DNA from: Acidiferrobacterales bacterium
Lineage (GTDB): Bacteria > Pseudomonadota > Gammaproteobacteria > Acidiferrobacterales > SZUA-150
Reading direction: 5' to 3'
NCBI GenBank assembly: GCA_947258385.1
Contig: CAMYII010000057.1
Coordinates: 1-49,646, forward strand
Length of the DNA stretch: 49,646 bases
Numbering within the stretch: the stretch's first letter is position 1; each line of letters begins with the position of its first letter. This document shows positions 17,349-25,712 of the stretch, one piece after another. The position numbers were made by a program, and so were the translations under genes. A model generated the notes under the pieces. That model was given only the letters and a program-made list of their open reading frames with translations, was not told the origin of the DNA and searched no databases.

Positions 17349-20306
17349 ATGCAATCGACCAGAACACTCCGCAAGACAGGTATTGCAATAGTCTTAGCGG
17401 GGACCCTCGTAGCTGTGGCCCATTCACCGCTATCGGCGATTTCAAAGGAACAATCGCCGGTCCGCCAAGGGTTTACCCTGATCGAGGGTGAACGGCTGCC
17501 GACAGGCATGCGTATTACCCCTGAAGCGGCCAGCGGCGCACTGTTTCAACCTTTAAACCCCGATCTGCCAACCCGTCCGGACTACCTGGCCGACCACGCC
17601 GTATCAACGGCGGTCAGCCCGGATGGCAAGACCCTGCTCATCCTGACCAGCGGCTACAATCGCAACAATGGTCCTGACGGCAACCGCGTCGCCGAGGAGT
17701 CGAATGAATACGTATTCGTCTACGACATCTCCACCGGTGCGCCGAATAAGAAGCAGGTGCTCCAGATCCCCAATACCTTCAACGGCACTGCCTGGCATCC
17801 CAACGGGGAAGCGTTCTATGTCGCCGGTGGCGTGGACGACAACGTACACGTCTTTGAGCACCAGGGTGAGGGTTGGGCGGAAACCGGCGACCCCATCCCC
17901 CTCGGTCATGAAGACGGTCTCGGGATCAATGTACGGCCGCTTGCCGCCGGTGTCGCGGTCAATCAAAACGGCAGCCGGCTGCTGGTGGCCAACTACGAGA
18001 ACGATTCGGTCAGTCTGGTGGATCTCGTGAACCGATCCGTGATCACCGAGCTTGACCTGCGCCCGGGCAAGATCGATCCGTCCGAGGCCGGTATCGCCGG
18101 CGGCGAGTATCCCTTTTGGGTCGCGATCCGCGGCGACGATAAGGCCTATGTCTCCAGCCAGCGCGACCGTGAAGTGGTCGTGCTCAGTCTGGAAAGTGAC
18201 GCGCTGGCGGTGCTCGGTCGCATCGATATGAAAGGTCAGCCCAACAAAATGGTCCTCAATCGCGCGCAAACACGCTTGTATGTCGCCAATGATAACAGCG
18301 ACTCGGTGGCCGTGATCGATACCGCCACGGACCGTGTGATCGAAGAATTCGGCGTCACGGCCCCCGCGTCGGTCTTTCCCAATCCCAAGGGGTTTAAGGG
18401 AAGCAGCCCCAACGGCCTGGCGCTGTCCCCGGACGAGGCGACCTTGTTTGTGACCAATGGGGGTACCAATTCCGTTGCCGTGATTCAGCTCGCCCGGCCC
18501 AAAACGCACTCTGCAGGCCAGGGCGGCGGACGCAGTCGTGTGGTCGGTTTGATACCCACGGGCTGGTATCCGAACGCCGTCAGTCTGAGCGCCGACGGCG
18601 GCATGCTCTACGTTGTCAACGGCAAGGACAATGCTGGGCCCAACCCCGAGGGCTGTCGGGATACCCTGTCGATCGAGCCGGGCTCTTTGGACGAATGCCG
18701 CAGCAAGAATCAATATGTCTGGCAGTTGCACAAGGCCGGCTTTCTGGCGCTGCCGGTACCCGAGGCCAGAGAGCTGGCACGGCTGACCTGGCAAGTGGCG
18801 TACAACAGCAACTTCCCGACGGTGACCCAGCACAAGCAGTACCAGGCTACGATGTCCTTCCTGCGCGGTCGGATCGAGCATGTCATTTATGTCGTCAAGG
18901 AAAATCGTACCTACGATCAGGTACTGGGCGATCTGGAAAAAGGTGACGGTGACCCGGAGCTCGCCTTGTTGCCCGAGCCGATCAGCCCGAACCACCATCG
19001 ACTGGCACGTCAGTTCGTGATAATGGACAACTTCTACGACAGCGGCGAGACCAGCAATACCGGCTGGAACTGGACCACCGCGGCGCGCACCACTGACTTC
19101 ACCGAGAAGACGGCGCCGGTAAACTACGCCGGGCGCGGATTGACCTACGACTGGGAGGGCAACAACCGCAATATCAACACCGGTCTGGCAACGGTGGAGG
19201 AGCGCCAGGCCGCCAATCCGTATACGCCTGACGATCCCGATTTGCTGCCTGGCACGGCCGACGTGGCCGCGCCGGATGGACCCGAGGGCGAGGCCGGCGC
19301 CGGTTACCTCTGGGACAGCGCCTTGCGCGCGGGGCTTACGGTGCGCAACTACGGATTCTACGGCGACCTCAGCCGTTATTTCCTGCCGCAGGACGACCCC
19401 AATTTCATTGCCATGCCGCAGATGCCTTATGAGGCAGGGGTCCGTCAGTTTTTTCCGAGCAAGGCCGCCTTGCAGGACATCTCCGACCCTTACTTCCGCG
19501 GCTACGATATGAAGTACCCGGACTATTGGCGCTACAAAGAGTGGGAACGTGAGTTCGACGAGTATGTGAAGCAGGGCAACCTGCCCAATCTGCAGTTGGT
19601 CCGTCTGCCCCATGATCACTTCGGGAACTTCTCGACCGCCATCGACGGGGTGAACACCGTTGAGACGCAGATGGCCGACAACGACTACGCTGTCGGTCTG
19701 CTGGTCGAAAAAGTGGCCAACAGCCCTTACCGTGACAACACCCTGATCTTTATCATCGAAGACGACGCCCAGAATGGTGGGGACCACGTGGACGCCCATC
19801 GCAGCATCGCCTATATCATCGGGCCGTATGTGAAACAGCAAGCGGTGGTGTCGACGCACTACACCACGGTAAGCATGCTGCGCACGATCGAAGAGGTGTT
19901 GGGCATTGAGCCCATGGGCCTCAATGATGGTCTGGCGGCGCCCATGGCGGAGGTATTCGATACCACGCAGCGGGATTGGACTTATAACGCTTTGGTGCCT
20001 GAGATCCTTTACACCACGGCGCTGCCCCTGCCGCCGCAGGAGCAAGCCGTGACGGTGGCATCGGCCGGCTGCTACGCCACCCCGAAACGCGACGCGGCGT
20101 ATTGGGAGGCGGCCATGGCGGGCCAGGATTTCACCGCCGAGGATCACCTGGATGAGCCGCGCTTCAACCGCGCACTGTGGGTCGGGCTGAAGGGCGATGA
20201 CATTCCCTATCCTGTTGTGCGCCACGGGCGGGACCTGCGCAAGGACCGAGAGGCCCTGCTCAGGGCCTATACTGAGCGCCTGCCGGAGGTATGCCGGGCG
20301 TCGTAG
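17349..20306 (+). CDS. Secreted YncE-like beta-propeller / phosphoesterase fusion (copy 1)
   Basis: A 985-aa exported protein. ATG 17349 follows AAGGAG, and an N-terminal signal peptide spans about residues 1-30 (LRKTGIAIVLAGTLVAVAHS). Residues about 75-430 form a YVTN-type beta-propeller with repeats such as RLYVANDNSDSVAVIDT and LFVTNGGTNSVAVIQL. From about 530 onward lies a phosphoesterase domain of the PLC/AcpA family (PF04185-like): IEHVIYVVKENRTYDQVLG holds the metal and nucleophile region, and IFIIEDDAQNGGDHVDAHR the second metal site. Probable role: hydrolysis of phosphate esters or phospholipids in the periplasm or outside the cell. A candidate Pho array lies upstream. It is paralogous to 22565-25339, and a receptor gene follows after a hairpin. 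The exact substrate is unknown. Confidence 0.85.
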   Translation: MQSTRTLRKTGIAIVLAGTLVAVAHSPLSAISKEQSPVRQGFTLIEGERLPTGMRITPEAASGALFQPLNPDLPTRPDYLADHAVSTAVSPDGKTLLILTSGYNRNNGPDGNRVAEESNEYVFVYDISTGAPNKKQVLQIPNTFNGTAWHPNGEAFYVAGGVDDNVHVFEHQGEGWAETGDPIPLGHEDGLGINVRPLAAGVAVNQNGSRLLVANYENDSVSLVDLVNRSVITELDLRPGKIDPSEAGIAGGEYPFWVAIRGDDKAYVSSQRDREVVVLSLESDALAVLGRIDMKGQPNKMVLNRAQTRLYVANDNSDSVAVIDTATDRVIEEFGVTAPASVFPNPKGFKGSSPNGLALSPDEATLFVTNGGTNSVAVIQLARPKTHSAGQGGGRSRVVGLIPTGWYPNAVSLSADGGMLYVVNGKDNAGPNPEGCRDTLSIEPGSLDECRSKNQYVWQLHKAGFLALPVPEARELARLTWQVAYNSNFPTVTQHKQYQATMSFLRGRIEHVIYVVKENRTYDQVLGDLEKGDGDPELALLPEPISPNHHRLARQFVIMDNFYDSGETSNTGWNWTTAARTTDFTEKTAPVNYAGRGLTYDWEGNNRNINTGLATVEERQAANPYTPDDPDLLPGTADVAAPDGPEGEAGAGYLWDSALRAGLTVRNYGFYGDLSRYFLPQDDPNFIAMPQMPYEAGVRQFFPSKAALQDISDPYFRGYDMKYPDYWRYKEWEREFDEYVKQGNLPNLQLVRLPHDHFGNFSTAIDGVNTVETQMADNDYAVGLLVEKVANSPYRDNTLIFIIEDDAQNGGDHVDAHRSIAYIIGPYVKQQAVVSTHYTTVSMLRTIEEVLGIEPMGLNDGLAAPMAEVFDTTQRDWTYNALVPEILYTTALPLPPQEQAVTVASAGCYATPKRDAAYWEAAMAGQDFTAEDHLDEPRFNRALWVGLKGDDIPYPVVRHGRDLRKDREALLRAYTERLPEVCRAS

Positions 20307-20333
20307 GGGTGTTACAGGCGGTCGCTCCATATC

Positions 20334-20358
20334 AAGGGGGTCCCTTGCGGACCCCCTT
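20334..20358 (+). terminator. Hairpin between phosphoesterase and receptor genes
   Basis: A 10-bp stem AAGGGGGTCC/GGACCCCCTT (20334-20343 with 20349-20358) with loop CTTGC lies 28 nt after the phosphoesterase stop. A strong T-run is absent, so it may attenuate rather than fully stop transcription into the receptor gene. Confidence 0.6.
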
Positions 20359-20462
20359 CTCTATGACACTGTTTCCCGAAGGAACGCTGTTTCCCGTTCG
20401 CTTAGGACACCCTTTTTAGATGTCGGACTTCAAGAACAATAGATAATTCGGAGGCTAGAATA

Positions 20463-22487
20463 ATGCAAGTTTGTTGGCGAGAGATCATTGCGCTCTTGTG
20501 TGTTTTTGGCATTGCGTTCGCCGGTCGCCCGGTCCGTGCCCAGGAGTCCGAATCCCCGGAGCCGCGTGCGCCCGAGATCGTGGTCACCGCTACCCGCGTC
20601 GAACGCGAGCTGTTCGAGACGCCCCAGGCGGTAACCGTCATCGACGATGAACAGGTGCGGGAGGCAAACGCGACGGCGACCCCGGATCTGTTTACCTACG
20701 CGGAGGGGGTGTATATCCAGAAGACGAACCTCGGGGGTGGTTCTCCTTTTATCCGCGGGCTCACGGGCAAACAGGTGTTGCTGCTCGTGGACGGGGTTCG
20801 GCTCAATAATTCGTTTTACCGCTTCGGCCCGCATCAATATCTCAACACCCTCGATCCGAATATCATCGAGCGCGTTGAGGTGGTTCGCGGGCCCACCTCG
20901 GTGCTGTATGGCTCTGACGCGCTGGGCGGCACCATTAATATCATCACCCGGCGTCGCACTGACTTCAGCCAAGACACAGGAGGCAACGGGCTGTTTCAGG
21001 CCAGCTACGCTAGCGCTACCCTGGCCAGGGCGTTTCGCGCCCAGGCCGAAGGCAACTGGGGCGATGCCGGTATGCTGGCCGGTGCCACCGTCAAGCGCTA
21101 CGGCGATGTGGACGGCGGCGGTGATATCGACCGGCAACGGCCCAGCGCCTACGATGAGGTCGACGCCGATTTCAAATTCAATTACCGCTTCAGCGCCGAT
21201 CGCGAGTTGATCTTCGCCCAGCAGTACGTGCGCCAGTACGATGTGCCCAAGACCAGCGAGATCACACTGGGCGACAAGCTGAAGTTCAACTACGAGCCCC
21301 AGCAGCGCGAGCTCTATTATCTGGAGTATCGTGCCAAGGACCTGGGGCCGTTCGATGACCTCAAGGCGAACATGTCTTACAACCGACAAAAAGAGGGCGA
21401 AGAGAATATCAAGGAATCCAGTCCCGGCATCGAGACCCGGGAGCTGACCGATGTGCGCACGCCCGGGGCCTTTGTTCAGCTGAGCAACCGGGTCGGATCG
21501 CGCCAGCGGTTGACTTACGGTCTTGAGTACTATCGTGATGATTACGATACCGAAAAGGAAGAGGAAGACCGGGCGACCTCGACGGTGAGCGAGATCGCGC
21601 CGGGCACGCCCGATGGCGCGCACTACGAGAGTCTCGGGGTCTACGCCCAGGATGAGGTCGGGCTGGGGACCAAGACAGACGCCATCCTCGGCGTGCGCTA
21701 CAGCCGTTTCGACACCGAAGGCGAGGTCGGTAGCCAGGAGCTGAACCTGACGACGGACAAGGTAACTGGCAGCGTGAACTTACTCTATCGGCTTAGCCCC
21801 AGGCTCAACCTGGTGGGCGGCGTGGCCGAGGGGTTTCGAGCGCCGAACATGGAGGATTTCTTCGGCCGCGTCGATTTCTTCAGCGAGATCCCCAATACCG
21901 ATCTTGAACCGGAGGCGTCATTGAGCCGCGAGATCGGTATCAAGTATTACTCCAGCCACGGCTATGCCGACCTGTATTACCACTACACAGACTATGAAGG
22001 CTTTATCGATCGCGTTGAAGTCGCGCCGGGCGTGTTCCAGCGCCAGAATATCAACGACGCCTGGATCCAGGGCGTGGAAGCGGGATTTGGTTATGACATC
22101 GGCCGCAAATGGCGGGTCTATGGCAATGCGACCTGGACCGAAGGGGAGGATGATGACAGCAGCGAGCCGCTGCGCCGCATCCCGCCGCTCAATGGGACGC
22201 TTAACGTGCGTTACAATGCGAGCGCCCGTCGGTGGTACGAGATCGCAGGCCTATTTGCCGATAAGCAGGACAAGCTGTCCCCGGGCGACATCAAAGACCC
22301 ACGCATCCCCGAGGGCGGCACCCCGGGTTACGGGGTGGTCAATCTGCGGGCCGAGTTCAAACCCGCAAGGGGACACGAGTTCCTGGTCGCGTTGGAGAAC
22401 ATTGGCGATAAGAAATACAAGACCCACGGCTCGGGCGTCTACGCGCCGGGTCGCAGCATCAATCTGAGCTATCGTGCGTCGTTCTAA
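20463..22487 (+). CDS. TonB-dependent outer-membrane receptor in phosphate-scavenging island
   Basis: A 674-aa receptor with a signal peptide (about 1-27, ending PVRA), a TonB-box-like EIVVTATR just after it, and a plug domain (about 50-165) carrying PFIRGLTGKQVLLLVDGVRLNN, RVEVVRGPTSVLYGSDALGG and TINIITRR. A 22-strand barrel would follow and ends in LSYRASF with the C-terminal Phe of barrel proteins. GGAGG precedes the ATG. Such receptors use TonB energy to import ligands too large or scarce for porins. Its place between two phosphoesterase fusions and near a Pho-controlled tonB suggests a phosphorus-containing ligand. By sequence alone a heme- or siderophore-type substrate cannot be excluded. 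Confidence 0.9.
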   Translation: MQVCWREIIALLCVFGIAFAGRPVRAQESESPEPRAPEIVVTATRVERELFETPQAVTVIDDEQVREANATATPDLFTYAEGVYIQKTNLGGGSPFIRGLTGKQVLLLVDGVRLNNSFYRFGPHQYLNTLDPNIIERVEVVRGPTSVLYGSDALGGTINIITRRRTDFSQDTGGNGLFQASYASATLARAFRAQAEGNWGDAGMLAGATVKRYGDVDGGGDIDRQRPSAYDEVDADFKFNYRFSADRELIFAQQYVRQYDVPKTSEITLGDKLKFNYEPQQRELYYLEYRAKDLGPFDDLKANMSYNRQKEGEENIKESSPGIETRELTDVRTPGAFVQLSNRVGSRQRLTYGLEYYRDDYDTEKEEEDRATSTVSEIAPGTPDGAHYESLGVYAQDEVGLGTKTDAILGVRYSRFDTEGEVGSQELNLTTDKVTGSVNLLYRLSPRLNLVGGVAEGFRAPNMEDFFGRVDFFSEIPNTDLEPEASLSREIGIKYYSSHGYADLYYHYTDYEGFIDRVEVAPGVFQRQNINDAWIQGVEAGFGYDIGRKWRVYGNATWTEGEDDDSSEPLRRIPPLNGTLNVRYNASARRWYEIAGLFADKQDKLSPGDIKDPRIPEGGTPGYGVVNLRAEFKPARGHEFLVALENIGDKKYKTHGSGVYAPGRSINLSYRASF

Positions 22488-22511
22488 TTCGCCTCCAGGG
22501 GTGAAAAAATC

Positions 22512-22534
22512 GGGGGCGGCGAGCCGCCGCCCCC
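22512..22534. terminator. Bidirectional terminator between convergent genes
   Basis: GGGGGCGGC (22512-22520) pairs with GCCGCCCCC (22526-22534). The run of A residues on its left (22504-22509) gives a U-run for the minus-strand phosphoesterase gene, and it also lies just after the receptor stop. Confidence 0.75.
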
Positions 22535-22564
22535 TTCAAATCTCCTTTAGAGGAGAGGCCTGGC

Positions 22565-25339
22565 TTAGGAACTGTGTGTTCTGGGTCTGCTCTTCCTCGC
22601 CTTCACATAGGCATGTACCTCGGACGGCAGCAGCACCTTGTCGTCGCCCGGGTAGGGCGTATCGAACCCTCTGGTAGCGTACCAAGTCAGGCGGTTGAGC
22701 ATCTCGGTATCCGCGGCGTCGGGCTTCGAGAAGTCCATCTTCGACGACGCAATGGCCCAAGCCTTTTCGATGCCCTTGAGCCTTGCCAGATCGGGATTGA
22801 GCTCATCCAGCGGAATCTGATTGGGCAGGGCGCGAAAAGGCGTGGAGTCGGCCTTGGCCATGAAGACGTGCTTCATGCTGGTGGGTTCGACCGCCATATC
22901 CATCTGGTTCATCGGGGGCAGTCCCAGGATCTGTTCGATAGTGCGGATAAAGTCGATCTGGGTGTAGTAGCGGCTGTTCACAACTTGCCGTTTGGTGTAG
23001 GGGCTCACCACGAAACCAATCGTGCGGTGACCGTCTACATGGTCGACCCCGTTCTGGGCATCATCCTCGATCACGAAGATCACAGAGTCCTTCCAATAGG
23101 GGCTGGTGGAGATGGCCTCCACGACGCGGCCCAGTGCCAGGTCATTGTCGGCGACCATGGCGCGGGGTGTAGGATAGGTCGGCGTCGTGCCCTCGGTGTG
23201 GTCGTTGGTGAGGCTCATGATCACAAGATCGGGCAGGTTACCGTTTTCCACGTAGTCGTTGAATTCCTTGAGGAACACCTCGGCCCGGTACTGGTCCGGG
23301 ATCACCATGTGATAGGGTGGATAGGCCTTGTTGATGATGGCCTCCAGCGACGGGATGTCGGAGTGCGCCTCCAAGGCAACGTGCAGTTCGCCCTCCTGCT
23401 TGCCGGCAAGGATCAGCGCGTCGTTGTAGAAATCGCTCCAGGTTCCGGCCTCGGTCTCGCCGTGGCCGAGCCAGCTGGACCACGGGCCCATCTCCACACC
23501 GTCGGCGCGCAGGCCATTGACGAACTCGCCATAGACCCTTACCGATTTGCCGTGGCGCAGGGCGTTGTCCCACAGGAAGCCGCTGGACGCATAGGCCATC
23601 GCGTCTCCACCGTTGAAAGAGTAGCTGCGGACGAAGCCGCCGTAGGTCCGCTCCAGATAATCGGTGACGAAGGCCTGGGTCACCCAGTTGTGCCCGTCCT
23701 GCGAGTTGGACCCGGCATCATACAGATTGTCGAACAGCACGAACTGCTCGGCCAGCGCGTGCTGATTGGGCGTGACTTCGCGGCCGAACTGGACCAGATC
23801 CGGATCGCCGTTGCCCCGGGGCAGGGCGCCGAAGACCTGGTCATAGGTACGATTCTCCTTGATGATGTAGAACACATGTTTGAACACCGACGGCTCGCCC
23901 AGGCGCTCGGGGACGGGTACCGGCTCGATGTGCCGCCGTTCCTTGCTGTTGGCCAGGTTCTTCCCGGCCTTGGCCGGGCGGATCCAGTTGTTGTGTTTCA
24001 GCACGCGCTGGGTATACGCCTGCAACTCGCCGGTATTGGGAAAGGCGATAATCGAGCTGCTGCCCATATTGGAATGCACCCAGCGCCCGGTCTTGTTGGT
24101 CGCCGGATCCGGGCCGACGGTCGCCTCAGGGCCGAGTGAACCCACGCCCTTGCCGTTGGCCACGATCAGTCGCCGGTGGCGAATATCGGCCACGACATCC
24201 GTGGGATACCAGCCGGTTGGAATCAGCCCTATAAATTTCACGGCATCGAAAGCCTTGTCACCCAGCCTGAAGACGGCGAGCGCATTGTTGCGCCCCAGGC
24301 TGACCACCAGGTGATGATCGTCCATCATGGTCAGCCCGTTGGGCGAGCTGCCGAAGGGCGCACCCGGGAACGGCGTGACGTTGATCGTCTTCACAAGCTG
24401 CTCGGAGTCCAGGTCGATGACGGAGACCGTGTCGCTGTTGCTGTTGGCGACGAGCAGGCGTTGCCCGTGGATCAACAACGCCGAAGGATGCAGACCGACG
24501 TCGATCGCCTTGAGCTCCGCATGGGTGGTCAGGTCTACGACTGAGACCGTACCCGTCACGGCGCGCCCCGAGCCCGGATCGGCCACGATCGGCGTGCCAC
24601 TGGAGTCATTGGTGAATTCGCCGTTCCGCGCCGGGCGTCCCCCGCGATTGCTCACGTAGGCGCGGTCGCCTTTGACTATTACGGCATGGGGCACGTTGCC
24701 GACCGGAATCTCCTTCATGAACTTACGCTGCTTGAGATCGTAGACCCCCAGGCTGTTGTTGCGGTTCAGGACCACATAGAGATAGCGGCCGTCTTCGGAG
24801 AGCGCCATCCCGCCGGGGTAAGGATTGCCGTCTTCGCGGCCCGGGTAGAAGTAGGGGCTCTTCGGCAGCTCGGTGACCAGTTGATCCAGGCTGATGCTGC
24901 CGTCATCGGCGACATTGGCGATGATCAGCTTGCCGTTTGCCTGCGAAGCGTAGAGCTGCCCGCCGTCGTGGGCGTACAGAATGCCGTAGAAAGACGCGCT
25001 CGAGCCGGCGTCTTCGAATTCCTGCTTCACCGCGCCGGTGTCGAGTGTGACCAGGATAATGGCCTTGTGGGCGCCGTTAAGGAAGGCCGCCGTCTTGCCG
25101 TCAGGGCTCAGCGCAACCGCATTGGGGCGGCCGCGGAATTCGACTTGTTGCCCGGCGGGGTCGATCACCTGGTTCGTCGGCAGGACCACCGTGCCGTTGG
25201 CTTGACGTCCGACCTTTTGTGTCTGACCTGCGCCTGCGACCACCAGGCTGGTGCCTGATGCAAGCAGGCCGGTGGCCACGAAGAGCGCTAACACACTGCG
25301 TGCTCCGGGTTGCCGCTGCGATGGCGTCTTGGTATCCAT
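22565..25339 (-). CDS. Secreted YncE-like beta-propeller / phosphoesterase fusion (copy 2)
   Basis: A 924-aa paralogue of the 17349-20306 product. The signal peptide (about 1-38, SVLALFVATGLLASGTSLVVAG) is followed by a YVTN-type propeller (about 65-430, for example YVVLNRNNSLGVYDLKQRKF and LLVANSNSDTVSVIDLDSE) and a phosphoesterase domain: HVFYIIKENRTYDQVFGALP, a central FDNLYDAGSNSQDGHNW and IFVIEDDAQNGVDHVDGHR. The catalytic motifs are conserved with copy 1, while the linker and C-terminal parts differ, suggesting different substrates. ATG 25339 has GGAGG upstream. It is divergent from phoA and shares a control region with Pho-like repeats on both sides, so coordinate induction by phosphate starvation is likely. 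Confidence 0.85.
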   Translation of the reverse strand: MDTKTPSQRQPGARSVLALFVATGLLASGTSLVVAGAGQTQKVGRQANGTVVLPTNQVIDPAGQQVEFRGRPNAVALSPDGKTAAFLNGAHKAIILVTLDTGAVKQEFEDAGSSASFYGILYAHDGGQLYASQANGKLIIANVADDGSISLDQLVTELPKSPYFYPGREDGNPYPGGMALSEDGRYLYVVLNRNNSLGVYDLKQRKFMKEIPVGNVPHAVIVKGDRAYVSNRGGRPARNGEFTNDSSGTPIVADPGSGRAVTGTVSVVDLTTHAELKAIDVGLHPSALLIHGQRLLVANSNSDTVSVIDLDSEQLVKTINVTPFPGAPFGSSPNGLTMMDDHHLVVSLGRNNALAVFRLGDKAFDAVKFIGLIPTGWYPTDVVADIRHRRLIVANGKGVGSLGPEATVGPDPATNKTGRWVHSNMGSSSIIAFPNTGELQAYTQRVLKHNNWIRPAKAGKNLANSKERRHIEPVPVPERLGEPSVFKHVFYIIKENRTYDQVFGALPRGNGDPDLVQFGREVTPNQHALAEQFVLFDNLYDAGSNSQDGHNWVTQAFVTDYLERTYGGFVRSYSFNGGDAMAYASSGFLWDNALRHGKSVRVYGEFVNGLRADGVEMGPWSSWLGHGETEAGTWSDFYNDALILAGKQEGELHVALEAHSDIPSLEAIINKAYPPYHMVIPDQYRAEVFLKEFNDYVENGNLPDLVIMSLTNDHTEGTTPTYPTPRAMVADNDLALGRVVEAISTSPYWKDSVIFVIEDDAQNGVDHVDGHRTIGFVVSPYTKRQVVNSRYYTQIDFIRTIEQILGLPPMNQMDMAVEPTSMKHVFMAKADSTPFRALPNQIPLDELNPDLARLKGIEKAWAIASSKMDFSKPDAADTEMLNRLTWYATRGFDTPYPGDDKVLLPSEVHAYVKARKSRPRTHSS

Positions 25340-25474
25340 GCTTCCCTCCTGTGCAGAAAAACTCGGGTTGATTCGGGAAAATCTTCATGCGTTCTTGATG
25401 GAGCAAGCATTGCCCAAATGCGGTCACGGCGTGTCGTGATCCAAGGGGCTTAATGCAGCCATTTTGCGCTATCT

Positions 25475-25519
25475 ATGAGAGCAGACCGCGGTTACAGGGT
25501 GATGACGTTTTTTTGAACG
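25475..25519 (-). promoter_or_regulatory. PhoB box array for the minus-strand phosphoesterase
   Basis: Read on the minus strand: CGTTCAA (25519-25513), ACGTCAT (25508-25502) and CTGTAAC (25497-25491), each separated by 4 bp, so in 11-bp register. After 10 bp comes TCTCAT (25480-25475), a 4-of-6 match to the -10 consensus. Confidence 0.65.
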
Positions 25520-25582
25520 ATCCTGGGGATCAAATCGTTCGGATTACTCGGGTGGGTCGCGCCAGAGTGCGTCCGTAGAGAA

Positions 25583-25627
25583 ATGTCACCAAACTGCAAC
25601 AAGGGCTTCACACAGGGACGTTACGCT
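25583..25627 (+). promoter_or_regulatory. PhoB box array for phoA
   Basis: ATGTCAC (25583-25589), CTGCAAC (25594-25600) and GCTTCAC (25605-25611) lie in 11-bp register. TACGCT (25622-25627) follows the last repeat after exactly 10 bp, as in the porin promoter. Confidence 0.65.
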
Positions 25628-25712
25628 CCGCAAAACCTGACAGGCATTCTGGCTTATGGGCCAGTCTTGCGATGCCTGATCGAATCCAACTCAGCTGCAG
25701 AGGAGAACACGT

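Larger units (their letters stand above)
25340..25712. other. Shared divergent control region of two phosphatase genes
   Basis: No gene. It holds back-to-back candidate PhoB arrays (minus strand 25475-25519, plus strand 25583-25627) and the ribosome-binding sites of both flanking genes. Confidence 0.6.

Noticed and set aside
17604-20330. Very long open frame antisense to phosphoesterase copy 1
   Set aside because: It mirrors the codon bias of the true GC-rich gene; no domain, signal peptide or start is recognisable.
20369-20393. CTGTTTC repeats before the receptor gene as a Pho box
   Set aside because: The two copies are 18 bp apart, not in 11-bp register, and no -10 follows at 10 bp.
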